In this document: positions 1 to 6,823 of the stretch, one piece after another
How the letters are laid out: each line of letters starts with the position of its first letter
Numbering within the stretch: the stretch's first letter is position 1
Source: Labilithrix luteola
Lineage (GTDB): Bacteria > Myxococcota_A > Polyangia > Polyangiales > Polyangiaceae
Direction of reading: 5' to 3'
Assembly: GCA_026225435.1 (NCBI GenBank)
Contig: JAMFST010001102.1
Location: 1 to 8,286, forward strand
DNA length: 8,286 nt
Position numbers and translations under genes: made by a program
Notes under the pieces: model-generated
Database searches by the model: none
The model's input: the letters and a program-made list of their open reading frames with translations, nothing else
Told to the model about the DNA's origin: nothing

Positions 1-663
1 AATGGCCTCCTCGAGCCCGACCTCGCTCGACCCCGGCCCGGAGCCCGGCACCAGCGACGGCGACGAGTCCCCGCGCGGCTGCTCGATCTCGTACGCGCGG
101 ATCACCCGCCGCGCGATGTCCTCCAGCCCGGAGAACACGCCGGCGCCGTTGGTGGCCACCGTCCCGCGTGAGGGGGCGGCGTACATGTTCAGCGCGCGAT
201 CGAGCTCCTCGATCGGCGTGGTGTCGTCGAGGTCACGCTTGTTGAACTGCAGCGTGTGCGGCACGTGCTCGAGATCGCGCCCGTGCTCGGCCAGGTTGGC
301 CTTCAGGTCCTCCATCGACTCGCGGTTCGCGTCGAAGCGCGCCGTCTGCGAGTCGGCCACGAAGACGATCCCGTCCGACCCGGCGAGCACCAGCTTGCGC
401 GTGGCCGCAAAATACATCTGCCCGGGGACGGTGAAGAGCTGCAGGCGCACGCTCATCCCGCGGATGCGCGGCATGCGCAGCGGCAGGAAGTCGAAGTAGA
501 GCGTCCGATCGGTCGGCGTCGCCAGCGACACCATCTTGCCGCGGTGCTCCGGCTTGGTGGCGTCGAAGATGAACTGCAGCGTGCTGGTCTTGCCCCCGAG
601 CCCAGGCCCGTAGAACACCAGTTTGAAGACGAGCTCACGGGTGAGCGGGTTGAGCGATGCCAT
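1..663 (-). CDS. MglA-like small Ras-family GTPase, 3' end outside window
   Basis: This is a cytoplasmic small GTPase of the bacterial MglA family, which sets cell polarity and controls motility in myxobacteria. The ATG at 663 opens a frame that runs off the left edge after 221 codons. Visible motifs are the P-loop GPGLGGKTS (residues 19-27), the switch I segment TDRTLYFDFLP (51-61), VPGQ (79-82), the guanine-specificity motif NKRD (141-144) and TNGAGV (171-176). From memory of Myxococcus xanthus MglA, the numbering matches exactly: G21, the intrinsic arginine finger R53 and the catalytic Q82 are all present, so GTP hydrolysis is probably intact. M. xanthus MglA is about 195 residues; this protein continues past 221 with a Ser/Gly/Pro-rich tail from about residue 196, so it is more likely a paralogue than MglA itself. 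No MglB or Roadblock partner lies in the window. No good Shine-Dalgarno precedes the ATG. It diverges from the polysaccharide cluster. Confidence 0.9.
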   Translation of the reverse strand, partial: MASLNPLTRELVFKLVFYGPGLGGKTSTLQFIFDATKPEHRGKMVSLATPTDRTLYFDFLPLRMPRIRGMSVRLQLFTVPGQMYFAATRKLVLAGSDGIVFVADSQTARFDANRESMEDLKANLAEHGRDLEHVPHTLQFNKRDLDDTTPIEELDRALNMYAAPSRGTVATNGAGVFSGLEDIARRVIRAYEIEQPRGDSSPSLVPGSGPGSSEVGLEEAI

Positions 664-676
664 CGGAACCGGGACG

Positions 677-748
677 GGCAGGATAGCCGGACCTTCTCCC
701 CTCCGGTGAGAAGTAACGAGCCGTGACGGCCGGCAGTCGGCAGGATAG
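677..748. repeat. Direct repeat GGCAGGATAG in the divergent intergenic region
   Basis: The 10-mer GGCAGGATAG occurs exactly at 677-686 and at 739-748, 62 bp apart, close to six helical turns. Both copies lie between the divergently transcribed GTPase and phosphatase genes. Between them sits an inverted repeat, CTTCTC (693-698) and GAGAAG (708-713), with a 9-nt spacer. This could be a shared operator, or two -10-like elements that happen to match. No binding protein can be named from sequence. Confidence 0.4.
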
Positions 749-1554
749 TGTGTCTGGCGGTGCGCGCGCGCTTGCAGGGGCTGGTCGATCTGCACTGCCA
801 CTGGGTGGCGGGCATCGACGACGGCGTGCGCACGGCGGAGGACGGCCTGGCGCTGCTCACGGGCCTTGCGCAGCTTGGATTTACCGCGGTCTACGCCACG
901 CCGCACATGCGGGTGGGGATGTTCGACAACGACCGAGCCGCGCTCGAGGCGGCCTTCGCCCGGATGATTCCAGCGCTCGACCGGGCGCGTCAAGGCGGAG
1001 CTCTGCTGCCTGAGGTGCAGCTCGCCAGCGAGCATTTCTTCGACGACGTGGTCTTCGAGCGGCTCCGACAGGGTGCGGCGCTCCCCTACCCTCCGCTCGT
1101 GAAAGCGAGCCCCGCGCCGGCGGCGTCCCCCTCCTCGCCCCGTCCTCGTCGCCCGGTCCTGGTGGAGCTCCCCTCCGAGCGGTTTCCCCTGCGCCTCGCC
1201 GACCGCTTCGCCGACCTGCGCCGCGCCGGGCTCACCCCGGTCCTGGCGCATCCCGAGCGCTACGCTCCGGTGTGGGCCGACGACCGCTGTCTCGACCCGC
1301 TCCTCGATGCCGGCGCGCACCTGCTCCTCGACGTCTGCGCGCTGGTCGGCAAGTACGGCCGCGCTGCCGAGAAGGCCGCCTGGAAGCTCCTCGAGGACGG
1401 CGCCTACGAGGCCGCCTGCACCGACGCGCACAAGCCAGCGGACATCGATTTCGTCGAGAAGGCGATCGACACGCTCGTCGACCGCGCCGGTCGAGCCGAG
1501 GCGGAGCGCCTGCTGTCCAGCGGCCCGCGTCACATCGTGGCGCAGGCGCCGTGA
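748..1554 (+). CDS. PHP-family tyrosine-protein phosphatase, YwqE/CpsB/Wzb-like
   Basis: The family consists of metal-dependent phosphatases that dephosphorylate bacterial tyrosine kinases (BY-kinases) and their substrates in capsule and exopolysaccharide export. The PHP metal-site motifs appear in order: LHCH (15-18), IDDG (23-26), ATPH (50-53), SEH (94-96), AHPER (167-171) and TDAH (225-228). All metal-ligand positions I can identify are kept. The length of 268 residues is close to Bacillus YwqE (about 254). An unusual Ser/Pro-rich insert with a basic end (about residues 119-136) replaces the short turn before the VELP strand (138-141). I start at GTG 748, but the conserved region begins only at about residue 12. 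GTG 760 is a good alternative, because GATAGT (744-749) could then be a -10 element. No BY-kinase lies in the window. The next gene starts 31 bp downstream, so they are probably cotranscribed. The family call is firm; the true substrate is unknown. Confidence 0.88.
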   Translation: MCLAVRARLQGLVDLHCHWVAGIDDGVRTAEDGLALLTGLAQLGFTAVYATPHMRVGMFDNDRAALEAAFARMIPALDRARQGGALLPEVQLASEHFFDDVVFERLRQGAALPYPPLVKASPAPAASPSSPRPRRPVLVELPSERFPLRLADRFADLRRAGLTPVLAHPERYAPVWADDRCLDPLLDAGAHLLLDVCALVGKYGRAAEKAAWKLLEDGAYEAACTDAHKPADIDFVEKAIDTLVDRAGRAEAERLLSSGPRHIVAQAP

Positions 1555-1571
1555 CAGCCACCCGCCGCCCG

Positions 1572-1577
1572 GATAGG
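1572..1577 (+). promoter_or_regulatory. GATAGG element 8 nt before the dehydrogenase GTG: possible -10 or ribosome-binding site
   Basis: GATAGG ends 8 nt before GTG 1586. Its AGG could serve as a weak Shine-Dalgarno sequence, which supports this start. Read as a -10 element, it would put the transcript start at or within a few bases of the GTG. The sequence alone cannot separate these readings. Confidence 0.25.
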
Positions 1578-1585
1578 TAAGCGGC

Positions 1586-2884
<1,299 letters not shown>

Positions 2885-2926
2885 CCGCGTTTCGAAGTGT
2901 CAACGCCCGGAGCTGGGGGCTTTGCG

Positions 2927-2935
2927 TGCTATAGG
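2927..2935 (+). promoter_or_regulatory. Extended -10-like element TGCTATAGG before the membrane-protein gene
   Basis: TG at 2927-2928, one spacer base, then TATAGG (2930-2935) resembles an extended -10 promoter element. No -35 hexamer is visible at 16-18 bp. The element ends 7 nt before GTG 2943, so a transcript from it would begin at or next to the start codon and be essentially leaderless. If real, it rules out TTG 2922 as the main start. Confidence 0.3.
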
Positions 2936-2942
2936 CCCGGCC

Positions 2943-4073
2943 GTGGAAAAGCCGTCTTTCTTGCGCAAGAACGCGACGAAGCTCGTCGCCAGCGCCGTCA
3001 TCACGGTCAGCCTCGTCTACATGCTCTCCAAGGGCGGGCTGAAGTTCATCCCCGACGCGAGCACCTTCGACCACGTGCGCTGGTGGACCGTGCCGGTCTA
3101 CGTGCTGACGCTCGCGGCGATGAACTACTTCCGCGCGGTGCGCTGGCGCTTTCTGCTGCGCTCCTTCGCCGACATCCCGCGGATGCGCGTGCTCGCCGTC
3201 TCCTGGATCGGCTTCGCCGCCATCCAGGTGCTCCCCTTCCGCCTCGGCGAGCTGGTGCGGCCGTACATGATCCGCCAGCGCGGGCGCGAGGAGAACGGCA
3301 AGATCGTCGGCCGCGTCTCGGTCACCGCCGCCACCGGCACCATCGTCGCCGAGCGCGTGGTCGACGGGCTCTTCCTCTCCATCGTGCTGGCCATCGCGCT
3401 CATCACCGTGCCGCACGTCGAGCCGCTGCCGCCCACGGTGGTGGGGCTCAAGGTGCCGGTCGCCGCCGTGCGCAGCGCCGGCTTCGCCATGGTCGGCGTC
3501 TTCGGCGCCGCCTTCGCCACCATCGCGGTCTTCTACTTCGCCCGCGATCTCGCCCGCCGCATGACGTTCGCCGTCTTCGGCCTCATCTCCAAGAAGCTGG
3601 GAGAGAAGCTCGCCGGGATGGCCGAGAACCTCGCCGACGGACTGCACTTCCTCGGCCGCGGTCGCGACGCCTTCCCCTTCCTCTTCGAGACGAGCATCTA
3701 CTGGTTCCTCAACGCCTTCGGCATGTGGATCCTCGCCTGGGGCTGCGGCGTCATCCACGCCGACGGAACCGGCATCAACCTGGCCGAAGCGGCGGCGCTG
3801 ATGGGCACCCTCGGTGTCACCATCCTCGTCCCTGGCCCGCCCGGGCTCCTCGGCACCTTCCAGCTCGGCATCTACGCCGGCATGACGATGTACTTTCCTA
3901 CGGCCATCGTCGAGGGGCCCGGGGCGGCGTACGTCTTCTTGCTCTACGGCATCCAGCTCGCCTGGCAGGTCCTCGCCGCCGGCGGCTTCCTCATCGGCAA
4001 CCACAAGAACCTCGAGCAGCTCGAGGAGGCAGAAGGAATTCTCCCCCCGACGCCCGCTCCGCCCGTCTCGTGA
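2943..4073 (+). CDS. LPG-synthase TM-region / UPF0104 family integral membrane protein, flippase-like
   Basis: This inner-membrane protein resembles the transmembrane (flippase) half of lysylphosphatidylglycerol synthase (Pfam LPG_synthase_TM). Family members are linked to moving or modifying lipids and lipid-linked sugars. About eight hydrophobic segments are visible from GTG 2943 (376 aa), around residues 14-28, 48-63, 83-99, 133-156, 180-200, 245-271, 284-317 and 329-352. Family signatures are the RAVRWRFLLR block (64-73), a QVLPFRLGELVRP block (95-107) and VPGPPGLLGTFQLG (296-309). No soluble aminoacyl-transferase domain follows, so lysyl-PG synthesis is not indicated. The tail is short, acidic and then proline-rich (357-373). 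TTG 2922 would add seven residues and has a G-rich stretch upstream; I prefer GTG 2943, weakly. It lies 58 bp after the dehydrogenase, so a role in polysaccharide precursor transport is plausible but inferred. The gene ends 7 nt before a long inverted repeat. Confidence 0.85.
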   Translation: MEKPSFLRKNATKLVASAVITVSLVYMLSKGGLKFIPDASTFDHVRWWTVPVYVLTLAAMNYFRAVRWRFLLRSFADIPRMRVLAVSWIGFAAIQVLPFRLGELVRPYMIRQRGREENGKIVGRVSVTAATGTIVAERVVDGLFLSIVLAIALITVPHVEPLPPTVVGLKVPVAAVRSAGFAMVGVFGAAFATIAVFYFARDLARRMTFAVFGLISKKLGEKLAGMAENLADGLHFLGRGRDAFPFLFETSIYWFLNAFGMWILAWGCGVIHADGTGINLAEAAALMGTLGVTILVPGPPGLLGTFQLGIYAGMTMYFPTAIVEGPGAAYVFLLYGIQLAWQVLAAGGFLIGNHKNLEQLEEAEGILPPTPAPPVS

Positions 4074-4079
4074 GCACAG

Positions 4080-4206
4080 GAGAGGTCGGCGAGAAGTCGT
4101 CGGAAAGGCTGCAAAGCTAGGAAGGGGCGAGGAGCCCTACTTCTTTAGGGTGACGACCCCCGACCGACGATTTGCGGCCTTTCCGGCGGCTTCTCGTCGG
4201 CCTCTC
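4080..4206 (+). repeat. 36-bp inverted repeat filling the convergent intergenic gap; long RNA hairpin
   Basis: Arm 4080-4115 pairs with arm 4171-4206 over 36 consecutive positions. Thirty-one are Watson-Crick pairs. The five others (4086/4200, 4089/4197, 4097/4189, 4100/4186, 4110/4176) are all G-U wobbles in plus-strand RNA, so the plus transcript has no true mismatch. The minus transcript would have five A-C mismatches. The 55-nt loop can pair further: GGGG 4124-4127 with CCCC 4158-4161, and an apical hairpin CCCTA 4135-4139 with TAGGG 4146-4150. The structure starts 7 nt after the membrane-protein stop and ends inside the fabH stop codon (4205-4207). There is no U-run, so it is not a classical intrinsic terminator. 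It could be a 3'-end processing or stability hairpin, a bidirectional terminator, or a relic palindromic element. No target-site duplication is evident. Confidence 0.8.
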
Positions 4207-5257
4207 ACCAGCGGACGAGAGCGCATCCCCAGTGGATGCCCGCGCCGAGTGCGAGGAGCATGTTCAGCTCCCCCTTCTTCAGCTTTCCAGCCCGGGTCAG
4301 CTCGTCGATGAGGATGGGCAGGGTGGCCGCGCTGGTGTTGCCGAAGCGGTCGATGTTCATCGGCATCTTCTCCTCGGGCACGCCGAGCTTGTCGCGGATG
4401 AACTCGTTGATCCGCTGGTTGGCCTGGTGGGCGAGGAACCAGTCGATGTCGGCGACCTTCAGCTCCTTCTCCGCCAGAAGCTCGCGCGCGGTCTTGGGCA
4501 GCTTGGTGACCGCGAAGCGGAACAGCTCGGCGCCGTCCATCCGCGGAATGTACATCTCCTCGTCGAAGTACGACTCCTTCCAGTACGGACGGGTGCGGAA
4601 GCCGCCGCCGGGCACGTAGAGGAGCTTGGCGGCGTCGCCGTCGGTGAAGAGCTTCACCCCGCGCAGGCCGGCGTCGCGGTCGGTCTTGCGGACGATCATC
4701 GCGCCGGCGCCGTCGCCGAAGAGGATGGCCAGCGCGCGGTGCCGGTTGGCCTTCTCGCGCGCCTCCGGCGTCACCTGCCGATCGCTCTTCCCCTCGAGGA
4801 CGTCCCAGTCCATCCACGGCATGAAGCCGGCGTGCGCCTCGGCGCCCACGAAGAGGATGGTCTTGGCCGCGCCGCTGGCGATGAGGCCGTCCATGATCTG
4901 GAAGCCGAAGAGCATCGCCGCGCACTGCTGGCGGATGTCGAGCGCGGGCACCTTGTCGAGGCCGAGGTTGCCGGCCACCAGCGCCGCCGACCCCGGAAAA
5001 ATGTAGTCCGGGGTCATCGTGCAGAGCACGACGTAGTCGATCTCGCTCTTGTCGATGCCGGCGGCCTCGATGGCCTTCTTGGCCGCCTCGGTCCCCAGAT
5101 CGCTGGCGCCTTGCCCCTCGGGGCAGAAGTGGCGCTGCCGGATGCCCGATCGCTTGGCGATCCACTCGTCGGAGGTGTCCATCACCCGCGCGAGGTCGTC
5201 GTTCTTGATCGGTTTGCCGGGGACGTAGTGACCCGTGCCGATGATCTCGAAGCCCAT
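4205..5257 (-). CDS. fabH: 3-oxoacyl-[acyl-carrier-protein] synthase III (KASIII, FabH-like)
   Basis: This cytoplasmic thiolase-fold enzyme condenses an acyl-CoA with malonyl-ACP, normally to start fatty-acid synthesis. The 350-residue protein opens with GTGHYVPGKPIKNDD (7-21) and SDEWIAKRSGIRQR (29-42), as FabH proteins do. The catalytic triad is present: C112 in DIRQQCAAMLFG (107-118), H277 in LAHQANQRI (275-283) and N307 in DRFGNTSAAT (303-312). FGDGAGA (180-186) and a terminal GAGIHWGCALVRW (338-350) fit. E. coli FabH is about 317 residues. The extra length lies mainly in segment 142-176, between VGAE and the FGDGAGA strand, next to the acyl pocket in this fold, and around 208-240. It may therefore use longer or unusual starters; a specialised KASIII-like enzyme (OleA- or CerJ-type) is a weaker alternative. 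No other fab gene is in the window. No close Shine-Dalgarno precedes the ATG. The gene converges on the membrane-protein gene. Confidence 0.92.
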   Translation of the reverse strand: MGFEIIGTGHYVPGKPIKNDDLARVMDTSDEWIAKRSGIRQRHFCPEGQGASDLGTEAAKKAIEAAGIDKSEIDYVVLCTMTPDYIFPGSAALVAGNLGLDKVPALDIRQQCAAMLFGFQIMDGLIASGAAKTILFVGAEAHAGFMPWMDWDVLEGKSDRQVTPEAREKANRHRALAILFGDGAGAMIVRKTDRDAGLRGVKLFTDGDAAKLLYVPGGGFRTRPYWKESYFDEEMYIPRMDGAELFRFAVTKLPKTARELLAEKELKVADIDWFLAHQANQRINEFIRDKLGVPEEKMPMNIDRFGNTSAATLPILIDELTRAGKLKKGELNMLLALGAGIHWGCALVRW

Positions 5258-5274
5258 GGAATGTGCCGGCGGCG

Positions 5275-5302
5275 ATTAGTTCGCCTCCAGTGCCGGGATC
5301 AA
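5275..5302 (-). promoter_or_regulatory. Candidate sigma70-type promoter for fabH
   Basis: Read on the minus strand, TTGATC (5302-5297) and ACTAAT (5280-5275) are separated by 16 bp, each matching the consensus at four of six positions. The -35 element abuts the left arm of the inverted repeat at 5289-5330. A transcript would start about 10 nt before the ATG at 5257. The match is modest and unsupported otherwise. Confidence 0.3.
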
Positions 5303-5330
5303 CACTTTACGCGGTGCGGTCCCCGGCACT
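5289..5330. promoter_or_regulatory. Inverted repeat AGTGCCGGG/CCCGGCACT upstream of fabH, possible operator
   Basis: AGTGCCGGG (5289-5297) and CCCGGCACT (5322-5330) are perfect 9-bp arms with a 24-bp spacer. A related GTGCCGG lies at 5263-5269, nearer the start codon. The arms overlap the candidate fabH promoter spacer and border its -35, where a repressor dimer or looped tetramer could act. It could also form an RNA hairpin if transcription starts further upstream. It resembles no fatty-acid regulator site that I know. Confidence 0.4.
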
Positions 5331-5371
5331 TCGTCATGAACCTGTCAGACTGCGAATTCCGTGACGCACTA

Positions 5372-5414
5372 CGTAAGCGGAAACTGTGGTTTTTCTGCCA
5401 CTCGACCGCTTGCG
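5372..5414 (-). terminator. Hairpin downstream of the lipoprotein gene, candidate terminator
   Basis: CGTAAGCGG (5372-5380) pairs with CCGCTTGCG (5406-5414) at eight of nine positions. Inside it, GTGG (5386-5389) and CCAC (5398-5401) form a second stem. On the minus strand this lies 22 nt after the lipoprotein stop. No U-tract follows, so it would be a non-canonical terminator or an mRNA 3'-end stabiliser. Confidence 0.35.
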
Positions 5415-5415
5415 C

Positions 5416-5445
5416 TCAGGTCGCGTCAGGTCGCCTCAGGTCCCG
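5416..5445. repeat. Three tandem 10-bp repeats (TCAGGTCSCS) at the lipoprotein stop codon
   Basis: TCAGGTCGCG, TCAGGTCGCC and TCAGGTCCCG follow one another without gap at 5416, 5426 and 5436. On the minus strand each unit contains TGA. Because 10 is not a multiple of three, the three TGA triplets fall in three different frames. The rightmost one (5436-5438) is the lipoprotein stop. Confidence 0.75.
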
Positions 5446-6662
5446 GACGCGAACTGCGGCCCGAGGTAGTCGTACAGCGTGTACGGGCCGAAGCTGTCCT
5501 TGTAGCCGAGGATGTCGACGGTGCCCTGGACCCAGGCGCGGACGTCCGGCTTGGCGGTCCAGCTCTTGGCGAGCGAGTCGACGTTGAGGCCGGCGGTGAC
5601 GCCCAGCTCCGGTCCGCCGGCGCCGTACAGCGAGAGCGCGAACGACGGGCCGACCTGGCAGATGGCGTCCTCGGTGGCGCTTTCGGGGAGGGTGATGGTG
5701 CCGCTGCCGCTGACCGAGGCGTTGTCGCTCGGGGTCCAGGTGCCGCTGGCGTAGTCGATGGCGCCGTCGACGGTGGCGCTGGCCTTGGCGCTCGCCTTCA
5801 GAGAGAGCTCGCCGCCGGTGTAGCCCTTGAAGTTCACCCAGCAGATGGCGTTCATGTACATCTCGACCGACATCGAGACGGGGATCGCGCCGATGTAGAA
5901 GGTCGGCAGCGGGTAGGAGCCGGAGCTCCACAGGCGCTTGGAGACCTTGGCGGTGTAGCCTTGGAGCGCGGCGAGGCCGGCCGTGGAGACGGTGCCGCTC
6001 ACCTTCACGTCCATCTCCACCGCGGCGGTCGCGTCGACCGTGCCGGTGGCGGAGAAGTGCGCCGTGCTGAGCGCCCAGTCCTTGAACGCCATGGTGAAGT
6101 CGAGGTCCGGCTTGAGCTCGACGTGCGCGCTGTCGAGCTTCGCGTCGATGGTCAGCTCGTTGCTCGCCAGCGAGGCGTCGACCGTCGAGAGCGAGGTGAC
6201 GCGCGAGGCGATGGTCTCCTCGCCGAGGTCGACGACGTTCCAGTCGCCCGGGAGGTTGAAGGCGGGGTGCGCCTCGCCCTCGGAGACCACGTCGGTCAGG
6301 GCCGCCTGCTCGGTGGTGACGACCACCTGGTCCCCCTGCATCGAGGTGCCGGTGATCTTGCGGAGGAAGCCGGTGGTGTTGCCGGCGGAGCCGTCGACGG
6401 CCGGGGAGACGATGACGTCGCCCGCCTTGTGGGCCGACAGGGCGCTCATGCTGCTCGCCGGGAAGCTGACGTTGTCCGCGTTGACGGTCGCGGCCGCGGC
6501 CAGAGCCGGGTCGATGACCGACAGGGCGCCAGAGGTGGCCGTGCCCGTCGACTCGTCACCACCGCCCGAAGCGGAGGAGCAACCGGTGGCCAGCACGCCG
6601 CCCACCAGGAGCGAGGTGGAGGCAGCGAGGAGGACCAGACCGCGAGCCGTGGCAGCTTTCAT
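5436..6662 (-). CDS. Secreted lipoprotein of unknown function, beta-strand-rich
   Basis: I do not recognise the family. The 408-residue product has a lipoprotein signal peptide: basic start MKAATARG, hydrophobic stretch (9-24), and LATGC ending at C28, the likely lipidated residue. Alanine at -3 is less usual than leucine. Serine at +2 suggests outer-membrane rather than inner-membrane retention, if E. coli rules apply. A flexible Ser/Gly/Thr linker (29-46) follows. The rest alternates polar and hydrophobic residues, typical of beta sheet. It includes a GFLRKITG...QVVVTTEQAALTDVV segment (98-126) and repeated Gly/Ser/Ala strands (203-225, 283-325). Two cysteines in similar AIC contexts (274 and 335) could form a disulfide. 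The C-terminal tail is aromatic (YKDSFGPYTLYDYL, 387-400). The start at 6662 is fixed by the signal peptide and a GAGGGTGGA ribosome site; an in-frame extension to 6785 would bury the signal. It is flanked by gaps on both sides, so it is likely monocistronic. Confidence 0.85.
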   Translation of the reverse strand: MKAATARGLVLLAASTSLLVGGVLATGCSSASGGGDESTGTATSGALSVIDPALAAAATVNADNVSFPASSMSALSAHKAGDVIVSPAVDGSAGNTTGFLRKITGTSMQGDQVVVTTEQAALTDVVSEGEAHPAFNLPGDWNVVDLGEETIASRVTSLSTVDASLASNELTIDAKLDSAHVELKPDLDFTMAFKDWALSTAHFSATGTVDATAAVEMDVKVSGTVSTAGLAALQGYTAKVSKRLWSSGSYPLPTFYIGAIPVSMSVEMYMNAICWVNFKGYTGGELSLKASAKASATVDGAIDYASGTWTPSDNASVSGSGTITLPESATEDAICQVGPSFALSLYGAGGPELGVTAGLNVDSLAKSWTAKPDVRAWVQGTVDILGYKDSFGPYTLYDYLGPQFASGT

Positions 6663-6666
6663 GGAT

Positions 6667-6675
6667 TCCACCCTC
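6667..6675 (-). promoter_or_regulatory. Ribosome-binding site GAGGGTGGA of the lipoprotein gene
   Basis: GAGGGTGGA ends 4 nt before the ATG at 6662. It is the clearest Shine-Dalgarno in the window and decides this start against the in-frame upstream codon at 6785. Confidence 0.6.
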
Positions 6676-6715
6676 AGCAAGACCGGGGCCGATGTGGGGT
6701 GGGGCCCTTCACCGG

Positions 6716-6731
6716 GCAAAACCGGATCCGG
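6716..6731 (-). promoter_or_regulatory. Weak sigma54-like -24/-12 match upstream of the lipoprotein
   Basis: On the minus strand GG (6729-6728) and GC (6717-6716) are separated by exactly 10 nt, with TTTTGC matching the -12 half well. The -24 half is CGGATC rather than TGGCAC. It would give a leader of about 40 nt. Part of the GG half lies in the palindrome CCGGATCCGG (6722-6731), so the match may be accidental. Confidence 0.2.
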
Positions 6732-6765
6732 GGTGCGCTTCACATGGACAAGGGCCGATACGGCG

Positions 6766-6793
6766 GTGGATCGCCGGATCCACACGGATCCGG
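6766..6793. repeat. Two overlapping, mutually exclusive hairpins between nadK and the lipoprotein gene
   Basis: Hairpin A is CCGGATCC (6774-6781), ACAC, GGATCCGG (6786-6793): eight perfect pairs and a 4-nt loop. Hairpin B is GTGGATC (6766-6772), GCCG, GATCCAC (6777-6783): seven perfect pairs and a 4-nt loop. They share bases 6774-6783, so only one can form at a time. A third copy of the site, CCGGATCCGG, lies at 6722-6731. In the minus direction hairpin A forms first, 30 nt after the nadK stop. It could end or protect the nadK transcript, or act in the lipoprotein leader. Confidence 0.6.
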
Positions 6794-6823
6794 AAACAAA
6801 GGGGAAAGTGTCCGGTATCCCGC

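Noticed and set aside
4080..4206. Transposon or MITE remnant as the explanation for the long inverted repeat
   Set aside because: No flanking target duplication is visible and the element sits exactly between two intact stop codons. I keep it only as an alternative, since copy number in the genome cannot be seen here.
4080..4206. Retron-like msr/msd region suggested by the long inverted repeat
   Set aside because: No reverse transcriptase or accessory effector gene is encoded next to it; both neighbours are ordinary metabolic and membrane genes.
4172..5587. A 471-codon plus-strand frame opposite fabH
   Set aside because: fabH has a full catalytic triad and family motifs on the minus strand; this frame shows only compositional bias.
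6663..6785. N-terminal extension of the lipoprotein by 41 codons
   Set aside because: It would place the signal peptide inside the protein. A good ribosome site and the basic-hydrophobic-Cys order fix the start at 6662, and the extension covers the hairpin region.
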